From JACQZO01 sp964512325 (GTDB taxonomy: Bacteria > Patescibacteriota > Gracilibacteria > RBG-16-42-10): a stretch of DNA of 12,472 nucleotides. The stretch spans positions 1 to 12,472 of the forward strand of contig CAZEGN010000025.1 in assembly GCA_964512325.1 (NCBI GenBank), given 5' to 3'. A model generated the notes under the pieces. That model did no database searches. It was not told the origin of the DNA and saw only the letters and a program-made list of their open reading frames with translations. Every line of letters begins with the position of its first letter. Position 1 is the first letter of the stretch. The position numbers were made by a program, and so were the translations under genes. This document shows, one piece after another, positions 5,908-12,472 of the stretch.

Positions 5908-7176
5908 ATGAAAACGACACTACAATTTGTATGTACAGAATGTGGTTATCAAACTAAGAAGTGGCAGGGCAGATGTACTAGTTGTGCCGCTTGGAACTCT
6001 TTAGTGGAACAAGTAACAACTATGGATACAATTCCCCTGAATAATGGGATTAGTGTTGAAGCAGTTGCACTGCGGGATATTGATACAAGTGCTGATAGTA
6101 CGCAGCCTGTATTTAATCTTCGTTTAGCTGAGGCTGAGTGTGTAATTGGGAAAGCGTTGTTGCCTGGTAGTCTTATTTTAATTGGAGGGGAGCCTGGCAT
6201 CGGCAAATCAACATTGGTTTTGCAATTTGCGCAATACTTAGGATCTCAACAAAAAATGCTTTATATCACCGGAGAAGAGAGTCTGTCACAGTTGCGTTTA
6301 CGCGCGGAGCGCCTGCTGGTGGTAGATAAAGTGGATTGCTTGATGCTGGCTGATGTCGACATTATTGTTGACTATCTCAACCGTTTACCCAAGGGTAACT
6401 TAGATGTGGTTGTGATTGATTCATTGCACACTTTGTATTCAGCTCGTAGTGCTGGTGGTATTGGTGGTGTTGCGCAGATTAAATATGCGGTTGACTTATT
6501 GCGTCGCATCGCAAAAGAAAAAAATATTCTTCTACTAATTATTGGCCATATCACCAAAGAAGGGGACATTGCTGGTCCTAAGACGCTTGAACATATGGTG
6601 GATGCAGTATTTTATTTAGAGGGAGAGCGGGATAATCATATTCGATTTTTACGCTCAGTGAAAAATCGGTATGATGCTGTTAATACGATGGGGGTATTGG
6701 AAATGACAGAGCGTGGCTTTATTGATGTGTCGGATCCTAGTAGTTTATTTTGGACAAAGGGAGCGTTAGATATTGGTAGTGCCCTAGGAATGGTAAAGCA
6801 AGGTAAAAGAGTGTTTGTGTGTGAAGTACAAGCTTTAGTAGTGCCTACTGATTTTGGTTATCCTCGTCGCACTGCTGTTGGTATTGATTTAAACCGACTG
6901 CATTTAGTATTAGCCGTGTTACAGCGTCATTATAAATTGAAGTTTAATAATTTAGATGTGTACGTAAAGCTTAAGGGCGGATTATCAATTTCAGATCCAA
7001 ATTTGGATGCTGCATTGGCCAAGGCTCTTATATCTGCTTATCAAAAACAGGTTGCCTCTGAGCAAGAGATTTATGTGGGTGAGATTGAATTAAATGGCAA
7101 AATCGCTTTACACGATAAGGCTTATCGGGCTGAGGCTAAAAAGCGAGGACTTGCCATAAATACACAATTGGTTTGA
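5908..7176 (+). CDS. radA: DNA repair protein RadA (Sms)
   Basis: RadA is a RecA-like ATPase and hexameric helicase that helps branch migration in recombination and repair. The 422 residues show the family order. A zinc finger has cysteines 9, 12, 23 and 26 (CTECG and CTSC). The ATPase has Walker A GEPGIGKST (94-102) and Walker B VVVIDS (167-172). The RadA-specific motif reads KNRYD (252-256) rather than the usual KNRFG. A Lon-protease-like domain follows from about 325 (LDVYVKLKGGLSISDPNLDAALAKALIS). The ATG at 5908 is preferred to a TTG at 5893 because MKTTLQFVCTECG is the normal start and the TTG lies in the terminator stem. The C-terminus stops about 25-30 residues early compared with typical RadA (around 450-460). 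It ends at a TGA only six bases from the end of the convergent pbpC. Confidence 0.95.
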   Translation: MKTTLQFVCTECGYQTKKWQGRCTSCAAWNSLVEQVTTMDTIPLNNGISVEAVALRDIDTSADSTQPVFNLRLAEAECVIGKALLPGSLILIGGEPGIGKSTLVLQFAQYLGSQQKMLYITGEESLSQLRLRAERLLVVDKVDCLMLADVDIIVDYLNRLPKGNLDVVVIDSLHTLYSARSAGGIGGVAQIKYAVDLLRRIAKEKNILLLIIGHITKEGDIAGPKTLEHMVDAVFYLEGERDNHIRFLRSVKNRYDAVNTMGVLEMTERGFIDVSDPSSLFWTKGALDIGSALGMVKQGKRVFVCEVQALVVPTDFGYPRRTAVGIDLNRLHLVLAVLQRHYKLKFNNLDVYVKLKGGLSISDPNLDAALAKALISAYQKQVASEQEIYVGEIELNGKIALHDKAYRAEAKKRGLAINTQLV

Positions 7177-7182
7177 TGTAAA

Positions 7183-9510
7183 TCAATTTAGTACTTGGTA
7201 GCTTACTTCCTGAGTATACATTTTACCTGCCTGATCTTTTCCTGTTAAGCGCAAAATATATTTGCCTGGGACAAGTGGTAAATTGCATTTAGGCTGATTT
7301 TCTAAATTTTTCCCATTCAATGTTAAAGTGACATCTACTAATTGTTCGCTATTAATTCGGCAGGGGATGGCTTGATCTTGTAACGGAATTTCTGCATCGC
7401 GTTTGAAAATGTCATAGTTCTGGGGGGCGAGAATGACTAATCCGGTTGCTAGCTTTGTTGTCTCACTAAACTGTGCTTGCCAACTGCTTAATTCAGTGGG
7501 TAGATGTAAACCATCTGCCTTATACCAATTGTCTATTTGGGTAGGTCCTGTATTGGGCAGAAACAGTTCTTCTGTTGTGTGTGGACATAGTGCTGAAGGG
7601 AGGAGACCTGAAGGTAAACAAATGGTCACTGCTTGAATATTTGTTGCTGTTGCTAATGCTCTTTTTCCTGGCAAGTTATTCATAAGTCGATTAAAAATCG
7701 GTCCCGCGCCGGTAATGCCACTGACTTGTTGCATTGGTGTTCCATCTGCATTGCCAACCCAGACTCCCACTGTATAGTCACTGGAAAAACCAAGCGTCCA
7801 GTTGTCGTTAAAGTTGCGACTGGTGCCTGTTTTGGCTGCTACTGGAAAGATAAAGTTTAAATCATTGTAAGTTTCAAATGCGGCTTCACGTGCGCTGTTA
7901 TCGCTTAAAATGTTAGTGATCATGCTAATAGCTGAAACTAAAGCTTGTTGTCCTACTGATTGGGGAGCAGTTGGAATATAGGGGGTGATGTGGCCATCGA
8001 TATTTACTGTTTGTATTGTTTTGAGCGTAGAAAACTGGCCTTGTTGTGCTAAGGTTCGATAAGCGTTGCTCAGTTCCCACAAACTTACTTCACCACTGCC
8101 TAAGGCCAGGGATAGCCCATAATGATCATCTGGGGCGGTGAGAGAGGAAATGCCAAAGCTTTGTAATAAGCTTTTTGCTTTTGCAACACCGACAAACTCT
8201 AAGGCTTTGACTGCAGGTATATTATAAGAATTTGCCAAGGCGGTACGCATAGTGACGGGCCCGTGAAATTGGAGATCATAATTAAGTGGTGTGTAAGGAG
8301 TGTTGGAGGCGGTTAGAAAACGACTTGGAATATCGTAAATAATAGTTCCGGTACCCCATCCGTTGAGAATAGTGGCTAAATAAATAAAAGGTTTGAGCGC
8401 TGAGCCTGGTTGGCGCAAGCTCTGAATAATATCAACCTCTCCGGCATGTTGCGCATCGAAAAAGTTACTATTGCCGATATAGCTCATGACTTCACCGCTA
8501 TCGTTGTTAATAATTATGCTGGCGCTATTATTAACGTTTTTCTTTGCTAGTTTTTCTAGCTCCTGTTGAGTGATACTACGACTGTGTTCGTAGAGACTTA
8601 AGTCTAGAGTGGTTATGATGCGGACATCATGGCCGTGCCAAAAGTCCTGGCCAAGTTGTTGTTCCAATTGGCTAAGTACGAAATATACAAAATGAGGGGC
8701 TTTAATGGTTTTCCCTCCAGTACTTACAAAAGTATGGTCTTGGTAGATCAAGGTGTGCTCTTCAGTAGAGATCAATTTATTGGCGAGCAGATTGTCAGCA
8801 ATGTGCTTCTGCCTATTTTGCAATTGTTCTAAATTACGATAAGTCAAAAGCTGACTTGGATTTTTAACTAATGCTGCTAGTAACGTAGCTTGGGGCCAAG
8901 AAATCTCAGCACTGTTGTTATTAAAGTAATGTTCACTCGCGAGCTCAACGCCGAGCAAGGAATTGCCATAATCGGTATAAGTAAGGTAATGCTGGAGTAT
9001 ATCTTCTTTTGAAAATGCGCTTTCAATAAAAGTAGCTAAAAAAATATCTTCAGCTTTGTTGAACATATTACGAGGACGGTTGAGACCCAAGATAGAGCGG
9101 GCCACTTGCTGTGAAATTGTGCTACCGCCGCTGGATAATTGTTGCTCAGTGATAAGTTCTTTCGTCATGCGCCCAATTGCAAGGGGATCTATGCCATTGT
9201 GAATAAAAAAACGCTGATCCTCTGCGACTAATGTGCTGGCGATAATTGGTTTTGAGTGAATATACAGCTCAGCAGTCTGTCTGTTTTCTGTGAGGCGATA
9301 TAGCTCTTTCCCGTAGCGGTCAAGAAATACAATCTGTCCACTAGTAGGTGCTTTTGTTAAAGACAAAGTAGAACCAATAAAAACTACAAGGAAGAGAGAT
9401 AAAATCTTTCCTCTATTGGTGAGCCGCTGCCAGATGTTTGTAAGAGTGGGGCTAGACAAGGTATAATTATAAAGATTTGAAACAAAATAATCATAAATCT
9501 CATGTCTCAA
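7183..9510 (-). CDS. pbpC: Penicillin-binding protein 1C (bifunctional peptidoglycan synthase)
   Basis: This class A PBP polymerises lipid II into glycan and cross-links peptides at the outer face of the membrane. The 775 residues hold a signal anchor (about 36-51), a family 51 transglycosylase (about 58-255) with E97 in AEDQRF, GGSTISQQ (128-135) and E163, and a transpeptidase. The transpeptidase has SxxK S370-ALK, SYN (428-430) and KTGTS (560-564). A BiPBP_C/PBP1C-type C-terminal domain lies at about 690-775 (VILAPQNYDIFKRD). Stretches such as FHGPVTM and GEVDIIQSLRQPGSALKPF closely resemble E. coli PBP1C. The start is uncertain. There is no ATG near the N-terminus: a TTG at 9510 gives a 35-residue cytoplasmic tail, and a TTG at 9459 gives a shorter one. 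The first choice overlaps the start of the divergent 180-residue gene. It ends in TGA. Confidence 0.92.
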   Translation of the reverse strand: MRHEIYDYFVSNLYNYTLSSPTLTNIWQRLTNRGKILSLFLVVFIGSTLSLTKAPTSGQIVFLDRYGKELYRLTENRQTAELYIHSKPIIASTLVAEDQRFFIHNGIDPLAIGRMTKELITEQQLSSGGSTISQQVARSILGLNRPRNMFNKAEDIFLATFIESAFSKEDILQHYLTYTDYGNSLLGVELASEHYFNNNSAEISWPQATLLAALVKNPSQLLTYRNLEQLQNRQKHIADNLLANKLISTEEHTLIYQDHTFVSTGGKTIKAPHFVYFVLSQLEQQLGQDFWHGHDVRIITTLDLSLYEHSRSITQQELEKLAKKNVNNSASIIINNDSGEVMSYIGNSNFFDAQHAGEVDIIQSLRQPGSALKPFIYLATILNGWGTGTIIYDIPSRFLTASNTPYTPLNYDLQFHGPVTMRTALANSYNIPAVKALEFVGVAKAKSLLQSFGISSLTAPDDHYGLSLALGSGEVSLWELSNAYRTLAQQGQFSTLKTIQTVNIDGHITPYIPTAPQSVGQQALVSAISMITNILSDNSAREAAFETYNDLNFIFPVAAKTGTSRNFNDNWTLGFSSDYTVGVWVGNADGTPMQQVSGITGAGPIFNRLMNNLPGKRALATATNIQAVTICLPSGLLPSALCPHTTEELFLPNTGPTQIDNWYKADGLHLPTELSSWQAQFSETTKLATGLVILAPQNYDIFKRDAEIPLQDQAIPCRINSEQLVDVTLTLNGKNLENQPKCNLPLVPGKYILRLTGKDQAGKMYTQEVSYQVLN
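9438..9471 (+). promoter_or_regulatory. Promoter of the 180-residue protein, with palindromic -10
   Basis: TTGTAA (9438-9443) and TATAAT (9462-9467) are 18 bases apart, a good promoter for the ATG at 9502 with a leader of about 28 bases. As at 235-244, the -10 is part of TATAATTATA (9462-9471), so a leftward -10 exists too. That one would start a pbpC transcript near 9459, at the alternative TTG. The promoter lies within the 5' end of pbpC if the longer start is used. Confidence 0.5.
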
Positions 9511-10044
9511 AAATCAAAACTTGCTACCGTATATGAATTAGTTCGCTCTGCTGAAAGTGCGATTGCTTCAGCTAGAGAAATTTTAGCCTCTTTAGGAGGT
9601 GATACAGGGAATGGTGATCTTGCAGCAGCTGTTGCAACTCCAGTTGATGATGTTTTGGAACCACGAATGGAAGGCAATGTGAAAATTGTTGAAGGTGTAT
9701 TTGATGGACAAAATATGGTTGGTCCTGATCAACGAGTTTATCCTGTTCCGGCTAATTATGCGAGTAAGTCAAAATTAATTCCTGGTGACCGTTTGAAGCT
9801 GACAATTGCTGAAAATGGCGCTTTTAAATACAAGCAGATTGGACCTGTTGCTCGTAAAGAAATTATTGGCATTGTAACCTACAATGATGGCCAATATCAG
9901 GTAATGGCTGAAAATAAGCTGTATAAAGTATTATTGGCAAGTATTACCTATTACAAAGCTGAGGTCGGTAGCAAGGTGACCATTATTATTCCTCAGGAAT
10001 CTGAAAGCGACTGGTGTGCTATTGAGCATTTGTTGCCCAGTTAG
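9502..10044 (+). CDS. Conserved hypothetical protein, CPR-like family
   Basis: The 180-residue soluble protein has no signal peptide or membrane helix. Residues 1-32 form a likely helix (KLATVYELVRSAESAIASAREILASLG). An acidic, Ala-rich linker (33-58) follows, then two small beta-rich units: about 59-116 (VEGVFDGQNMVGPDQRVYPVPANYASKSKLIPGDRLKLTI, then YKQIGPV) and about 117-180 (EIIGIVTYNDGQYQVMA, YKVLLASITYYKAEVGSKVTIIIP). The repeated GDRLKLTI and GSKVTIIIP elements look like ends of small beta-barrels. I recall near-identical segments from uncharacterised proteins of Patescibacteria, but cannot name a function. It is soluble among envelope genes. Its stop overlaps that of the convergent lipid kinase gene by three bases. 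Confidence 0.8.
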   Translation: MSQKSKLATVYELVRSAESAIASAREILASLGGDTGNGDLAAAVATPVDDVLEPRMEGNVKIVEGVFDGQNMVGPDQRVYPVPANYASKSKLIPGDRLKLTIAENGAFKYKQIGPVARKEIIGIVTYNDGQYQVMAENKLYKVLLASITYYKAEVGSKVTIIIPQESESDWCAIEHLLPS

Positions 10045-10925
10045 TACTTCTGTGGTTGTAAAAAGCGAATTTGAAAATTTGCGGGCGTGCAAATAAGCGG
10101 GGTTTCTGCTTCCAGCAACTCACCATCAATTTGCATGACGAGGCTTTGCGGTTTTTGCAGAACGATATATTTGCTGGGAATATGACTCACACCTTGGAGT
10201 CCTTTGAATTCGCGAGTTTGTTTAATTTTTCGTGCTTCAGAAGAGGTTATGCTGCTGTCGAGTGTAACTAAATCAAGCTGTCGATCATGAGAAGAGATGG
10301 GAATCTTCGCCTCATGATAGAAGAAATTTGTGCTATTCACGATTTGTACATCATATGCCTGCAAATTGATGGTGTATTTTTTATCAATGACAATAGTGGT
10401 GCTGACTGGTTCTGGATTGCGGTAAAAACTAGATATGGTTTTCAAAAAAGAAGGCTTTTTGATCTTAATGGTGTTTTTGTCTTTTGTTTCTAATAGATTG
10501 TCTACGCATAAGCCAAAGCCAGCAGAGGTGAGAAAATAAAAGTTATTTATTTTACCAATATCAACAGCGGTTGCTCTGGGAATCGTAGCGTACTGCTCTA
10601 AGAGATTTTCCCAGGTGTATTTGTCACAATCTAAGCTACGTGCAAATAAATTGTGTTCACCGATAGGTATAATACCGATAGTAACAGGTGCGTCTTGAAT
10701 GCCGTTTACAATTTCGAATACAGTACCATCACCACCAATGCACAAAAAATGAGAGTACCCCTTTTTGAGGCCCAATCGTGCTAAATGACCAGCATCGCCT
10801 GGACTAATGGTTTTTACCATTTCTCCTTCAATGCCTAGGCGGTCAAAAACTTGCTTTAGTTTGCTCTCAATCTGCCCTAGCCGACCGCGGCCCGCTACGG
10901 GATTGAGAATGGCATAATACCGCAT
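10041..10925 (-). CDS. Diacylglycerol/lipid kinase family protein (DAGK_cat)
   Basis: The protein belongs to the DgkB/YegS/BmrU lipid kinase family, which phosphorylates diacylglycerol or related lipids with ATP at the inner membrane face. In the 294 residues, NPVAGRG (8-14) and GGDGTVFEIVNG (64-75) are the nucleotide-binding and catalytic signatures. The C-terminal beta domain ends with DGELLEAETP (267-276), the usual place of the catalytic Asp/Glu region. The third motif, normally GTGNDFAR, reads GEHNLFAR (89-96): only the first Gly, the Asn and the FAR part are kept. The length is normal for the family. It is the last gene of a three-gene minus-strand operon, eight bases after the bactofilin gene. 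The substrate cannot be read from sequence. Confidence 0.87.
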   Translation of the reverse strand: MRYYAILNPVAGRGRLGQIESKLKQVFDRLGIEGEMVKTISPGDAGHLARLGLKKGYSHFLCIGGDGTVFEIVNGIQDAPVTIGIIPIGEHNLFARSLDCDKYTWENLLEQYATIPRATAVDIGKINNFYFLTSAGFGLCVDNLLETKDKNTIKIKKPSFLKTISSFYRNPEPVSTTIVIDKKYTINLQAYDVQIVNSTNFFYHEAKIPISSHDRQLDLVTLDSSITSSEARKIKQTREFKGLQGVSHIPSKYIVLQKPQSLVMQIDGELLEAETPLICTPANFQIRFLQPQKY

Positions 10926-10933
10926 TGGAAATG

Positions 10934-11356
10934 TTATTCATTAGCTGCTTCTTTCTTTTCACGACTTAATCCACGGCGTGAAGTGGTAGGCGCTTCTATT
11001 GTCCCATTGGAGTCAAATCCCATCACACACTTACCATTAATAATTCCTCCCTTGGTCACGACAAGCTTGCCATGAACTGTAATGTCTCCAGAAATTCTGC
11101 CCGTAGCACCAATTTCGAGATCTTCTTTAATAACTACATTGCCCTCAATGGTCCCATTTAACACTAATTTCTGTGCTTCAACTTCACCTTTTATATGAGC
11201 TTCTTGTCCTACTGTAAGGTGTCCACCAATACGGATAATGCCTTTCTCTAACACACCATCAAAAGTTAGATTGCCATCACTAGCTAATGTGCCAGTGATT
11301 TTCATCTGCTTGCCAATAGTAGTGGCATGTTGCACCGGTTCGTTTGATTGAAACAT
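10934..11356 (-). CDS. Bactofilin (polymer-forming cytoskeletal protein)
   Basis: Bactofilins form nucleotide-free filaments of stacked beta-helix subunits under the membrane and recruit wall or envelope enzymes. The 140-residue protein has the family pattern. It has a short flexible N-terminus, then a right-handed beta-helix core (about 13-118) made of repeated strands with regular Gly and hydrophobic residues (ITGTLASDGNLTFDGVLEKG, LTVGQEAHIKGEVEAQKLVLNG, IEGNVVIKEDLEIGATGRISG), then a charged tail (RRGLSREKKEAANE). The opening TTIGKQMKITGTL is typical. No membrane helix is present. It lies eight bases after the SLH gene and eight before the lipid kinase gene, so all three are probably one operon. 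No Shine-Dalgarno precedes its ATG. Confidence 0.92.
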   Translation of the reverse strand: MFQSNEPVQHATTIGKQMKITGTLASDGNLTFDGVLEKGIIRIGGHLTVGQEAHIKGEVEAQKLVLNGTIEGNVVIKEDLEIGATGRISGDITVHGKLVVTKGGIINGKCVMGFDSNGTIEAPTTSRRGLSREKKEAANE

Positions 11357-11364
11357 ATAATGAA

Positions 11365-12348
11365 TTAGAAATTAAAAGTGAAACGATAAAAGTAACTGTG
11401 ATAACTAATCGTGAGAATATGAAATAAGAGATAATTGATAAAAAAAACAAAACAGAATTTAACGATTGCCAAGCTTTTTACCACCATGTACTGATAAATT
11501 TCTAGTCCGATTTTTCTTGGTGTTAATAAAGCTTTGATTGGATGCAGGTGACTATCTTCACTGCTGGCAGCGTGCTCATAGATAGTTATTTGAGGGATTA
11601 ACGCTTTTAAGCTAATTAGCAAACTGCTGATAGGGGCGGTGAGAATCGCACCAAATAGCTGAGCTGTGCGTTTTTTGGGCAGTGCCCTTCGCCACCAATC
11701 TATACTAAAGTAGGCGCTAATACTCCATAATAGTATTGCTAATAATGCTGCCCAGATTGGTATTAGCGGTGTTGCGAGAGCTTGGTTTCGAATAATTAAG
11801 GCATAAGCCAGCTCTGCCATTTCACCCCGAGTTAAAGGCTTGTTTTGGTCAAATATAGGAGGAATAGTGGGCCATAACTTTGCTTTGGCTAAGTAATTGG
11901 CATAGGGGAAAAACCAATTGTCAGACTTTATGTCACTGTAACTTGCTTCTGCGCTCGCGGATGGTGTTATTTGAAATGCGTTGAATAGAATTTTTATACC
12001 TTCTGCTCTGGATACGACCTGATTAGGACGAAAGGTTTGATCTTCATATCCTTTTATCACCTGATGCTCCACGGCATAATTAATAAATGGAACAGCCCAA
12101 TGATCCACGGGAATATCATTAAATGGAGTTGTAGCGTTACCTTCAGAAAGAGGATTAATGTTACCAGCTAATAATGATATCTTTAATGCCTCGGCTCTAG
12201 TTAATGCTGTGTCGGGCAAAAACTGATTGTTTTCATTGCCCTTAATAATATTGTTCTCTACTAAATATTGTACTGCTGGATAAGCAGTATGGGTGGGAGG
12301 AACATCAGAAAATTGTGTACTAGCAAATGCTAGAATAATAAGCCACAT
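11365..12348 (-). CDS. S-layer-homology (SLH) domain membrane protein
   Basis: Three SLH repeats occupy about residues 12-60 (FSDVPPTHTAYPAVQYLVENNIIKG, LTRAEALKI), 75-123 (FNDIPVDHWAVPFINYAVEHQVIKG, VSRAEGIKI) and 136-184 (YSDIKSDNWFFPYANYLAKAKLW, LTRGEMAEL). SLH triplets usually bind pyruvylated secondary wall polymers. A transmembrane helix (about 195-216) follows, then a basic loop (RRALPKKR). The remaining 100 residues end in a hydrophobic, aromatic-rich stretch (about 288-327) that may be one or two more helices. Most SLH proteins are secreted S-layer or envelope proteins, so an SLH triplet followed by membrane helices and a possible cytoplasmic domain is less usual. The signal peptide (MWLIILAFAS) lacks the usual basic residues. 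In-frame codons upstream of the ATG encode CRRYLST but offer no standard start. It is the first gene of the operon. Confidence 0.82.
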   Translation of the reverse strand: MWLIILAFASTQFSDVPPTHTAYPAVQYLVENNIIKGNENNQFLPDTALTRAEALKISLLAGNINPLSEGNATTPFNDIPVDHWAVPFINYAVEHQVIKGYEDQTFRPNQVVSRAEGIKILFNAFQITPSASAEASYSDIKSDNWFFPYANYLAKAKLWPTIPPIFDQNKPLTRGEMAELAYALIIRNQALATPLIPIWAALLAILLWSISAYFSIDWWRRALPKKRTAQLFGAILTAPISSLLISLKALIPQITIYEHAASSEDSHLHPIKALLTPRKIGLEIYQYMVVKSLAIVKFCFVFFINYLLFHILTISYHSYFYRFTFNF

Positions 12349-12389
12349 GGTGGATAAGTAACGCCTGCAGTTTAACAGAACTTGTGAAT

Positions 12390-12417
12390 ATTATAAATCC
12401 CAATCTCTTTAGGTCAG
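12390..12417 (-). promoter_or_regulatory. Promoter of the SLH-bactofilin-lipid kinase operon
   Basis: Read on the minus strand, CTGACC (12417-12412) and TATAAT (12395-12390) are 16 bases apart. Transcription would start near 12383, about 35 bases before the ATG, the same spacing as for pilB and the 180-residue protein. Positions 12418-12472 are AT-rich and show no gene that I can support. Confidence 0.45.
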
Positions 12418-12472
12418 GGGTTAAATTAAACAATAGGTTGGGGAAAATAATTTTGAGAGAGTTAATTTGAAG

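Noticed and set aside
7174..7185. UGA read as a sense codon (Gly) as in Gracilibacteria
   Set aside because: radA and pbpC both end in TGA at family-consistent positions, and no recognised domain is interrupted by TGA, so the standard code is enough.
1..12472. CRISPR array, insertion sequence, prophage, tRNA or rRNA
   Set aside because: I saw no regularly spaced direct repeats, transposase or integrase motifs, phage genes, or tRNA-like T-loop/acceptor patterns.

Overview
The window looks like a chromosomal segment of an uncultivated bacterium with a compact, moderately AT-rich genome, most likely of the Candidate Phyla Radiation (Patescibacteria). That placement is an inference. It rests on very tight packing (neighbours overlap or sit within 10 bases at many junctions), near-absence of Shine-Dalgarno sequences, and a 180-residue protein at 9502-10044 that resembles, from memory, a conserved uncharacterised CPR family. 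Stop codons are TAA, TAG and TGA. Two genes end in TGA and no domain is interrupted by one, so the standard bacterial code fits, and the UGA=Gly lineages (Gracilibacteria, Absconditabacteria) are unlikely.

Layout. Positions 1-277 carry no convincing protein gene; they hold a long imperfect hairpin containing a repeat-like motif, then a promoter. At 278-1942 (+) is a PilB/GspE-type assembly ATPase. It overlaps tail-to-tail a minus-strand pair: a small lipoprotein (3503-2916) followed by a RodZ-like membrane protein (2882-1926). A divergent intergenic region with a 12-base palindrome separates these from a plus-strand pair: a PKD/Ig-repeat surface protein (3631-4980) overlapping a two-helix membrane protein (4964-5494). 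Next come a small, very basic 67-residue protein with its own promoter (5633-5836), a hairpin terminator that nearly touches the next start codon, and radA (5908-7176). Converging on radA is a PBP1C-type peptidoglycan synthase (9510-7183), whose start overlaps that of the divergent 180-residue protein. The right end is a tight minus-strand operon: SLH-domain membrane protein, bactofilin, and diacylglycerol/lipid kinase (12348 to 10041).

How the genes fit together. Apart from radA, most recognisable genes concern the cell envelope: pilus or secretion motor, RodZ-like shape factor, lipoprotein, Ig-fold surface protein, peptidoglycan polymerase, S-layer-homology anchor, bactofilin scaffold and lipid kinase. 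I saw no transposase, integrase, CRISPR array, tRNA or rRNA. The window reads as a conserved housekeeping/envelope region rather than a mobile island. The points most worth a second look are the structured leader before pilB, the terminator-promoter overlap at radA, the SLH-bactofilin-lipid kinase operon, and the lack of Shine-Dalgarno sequences.
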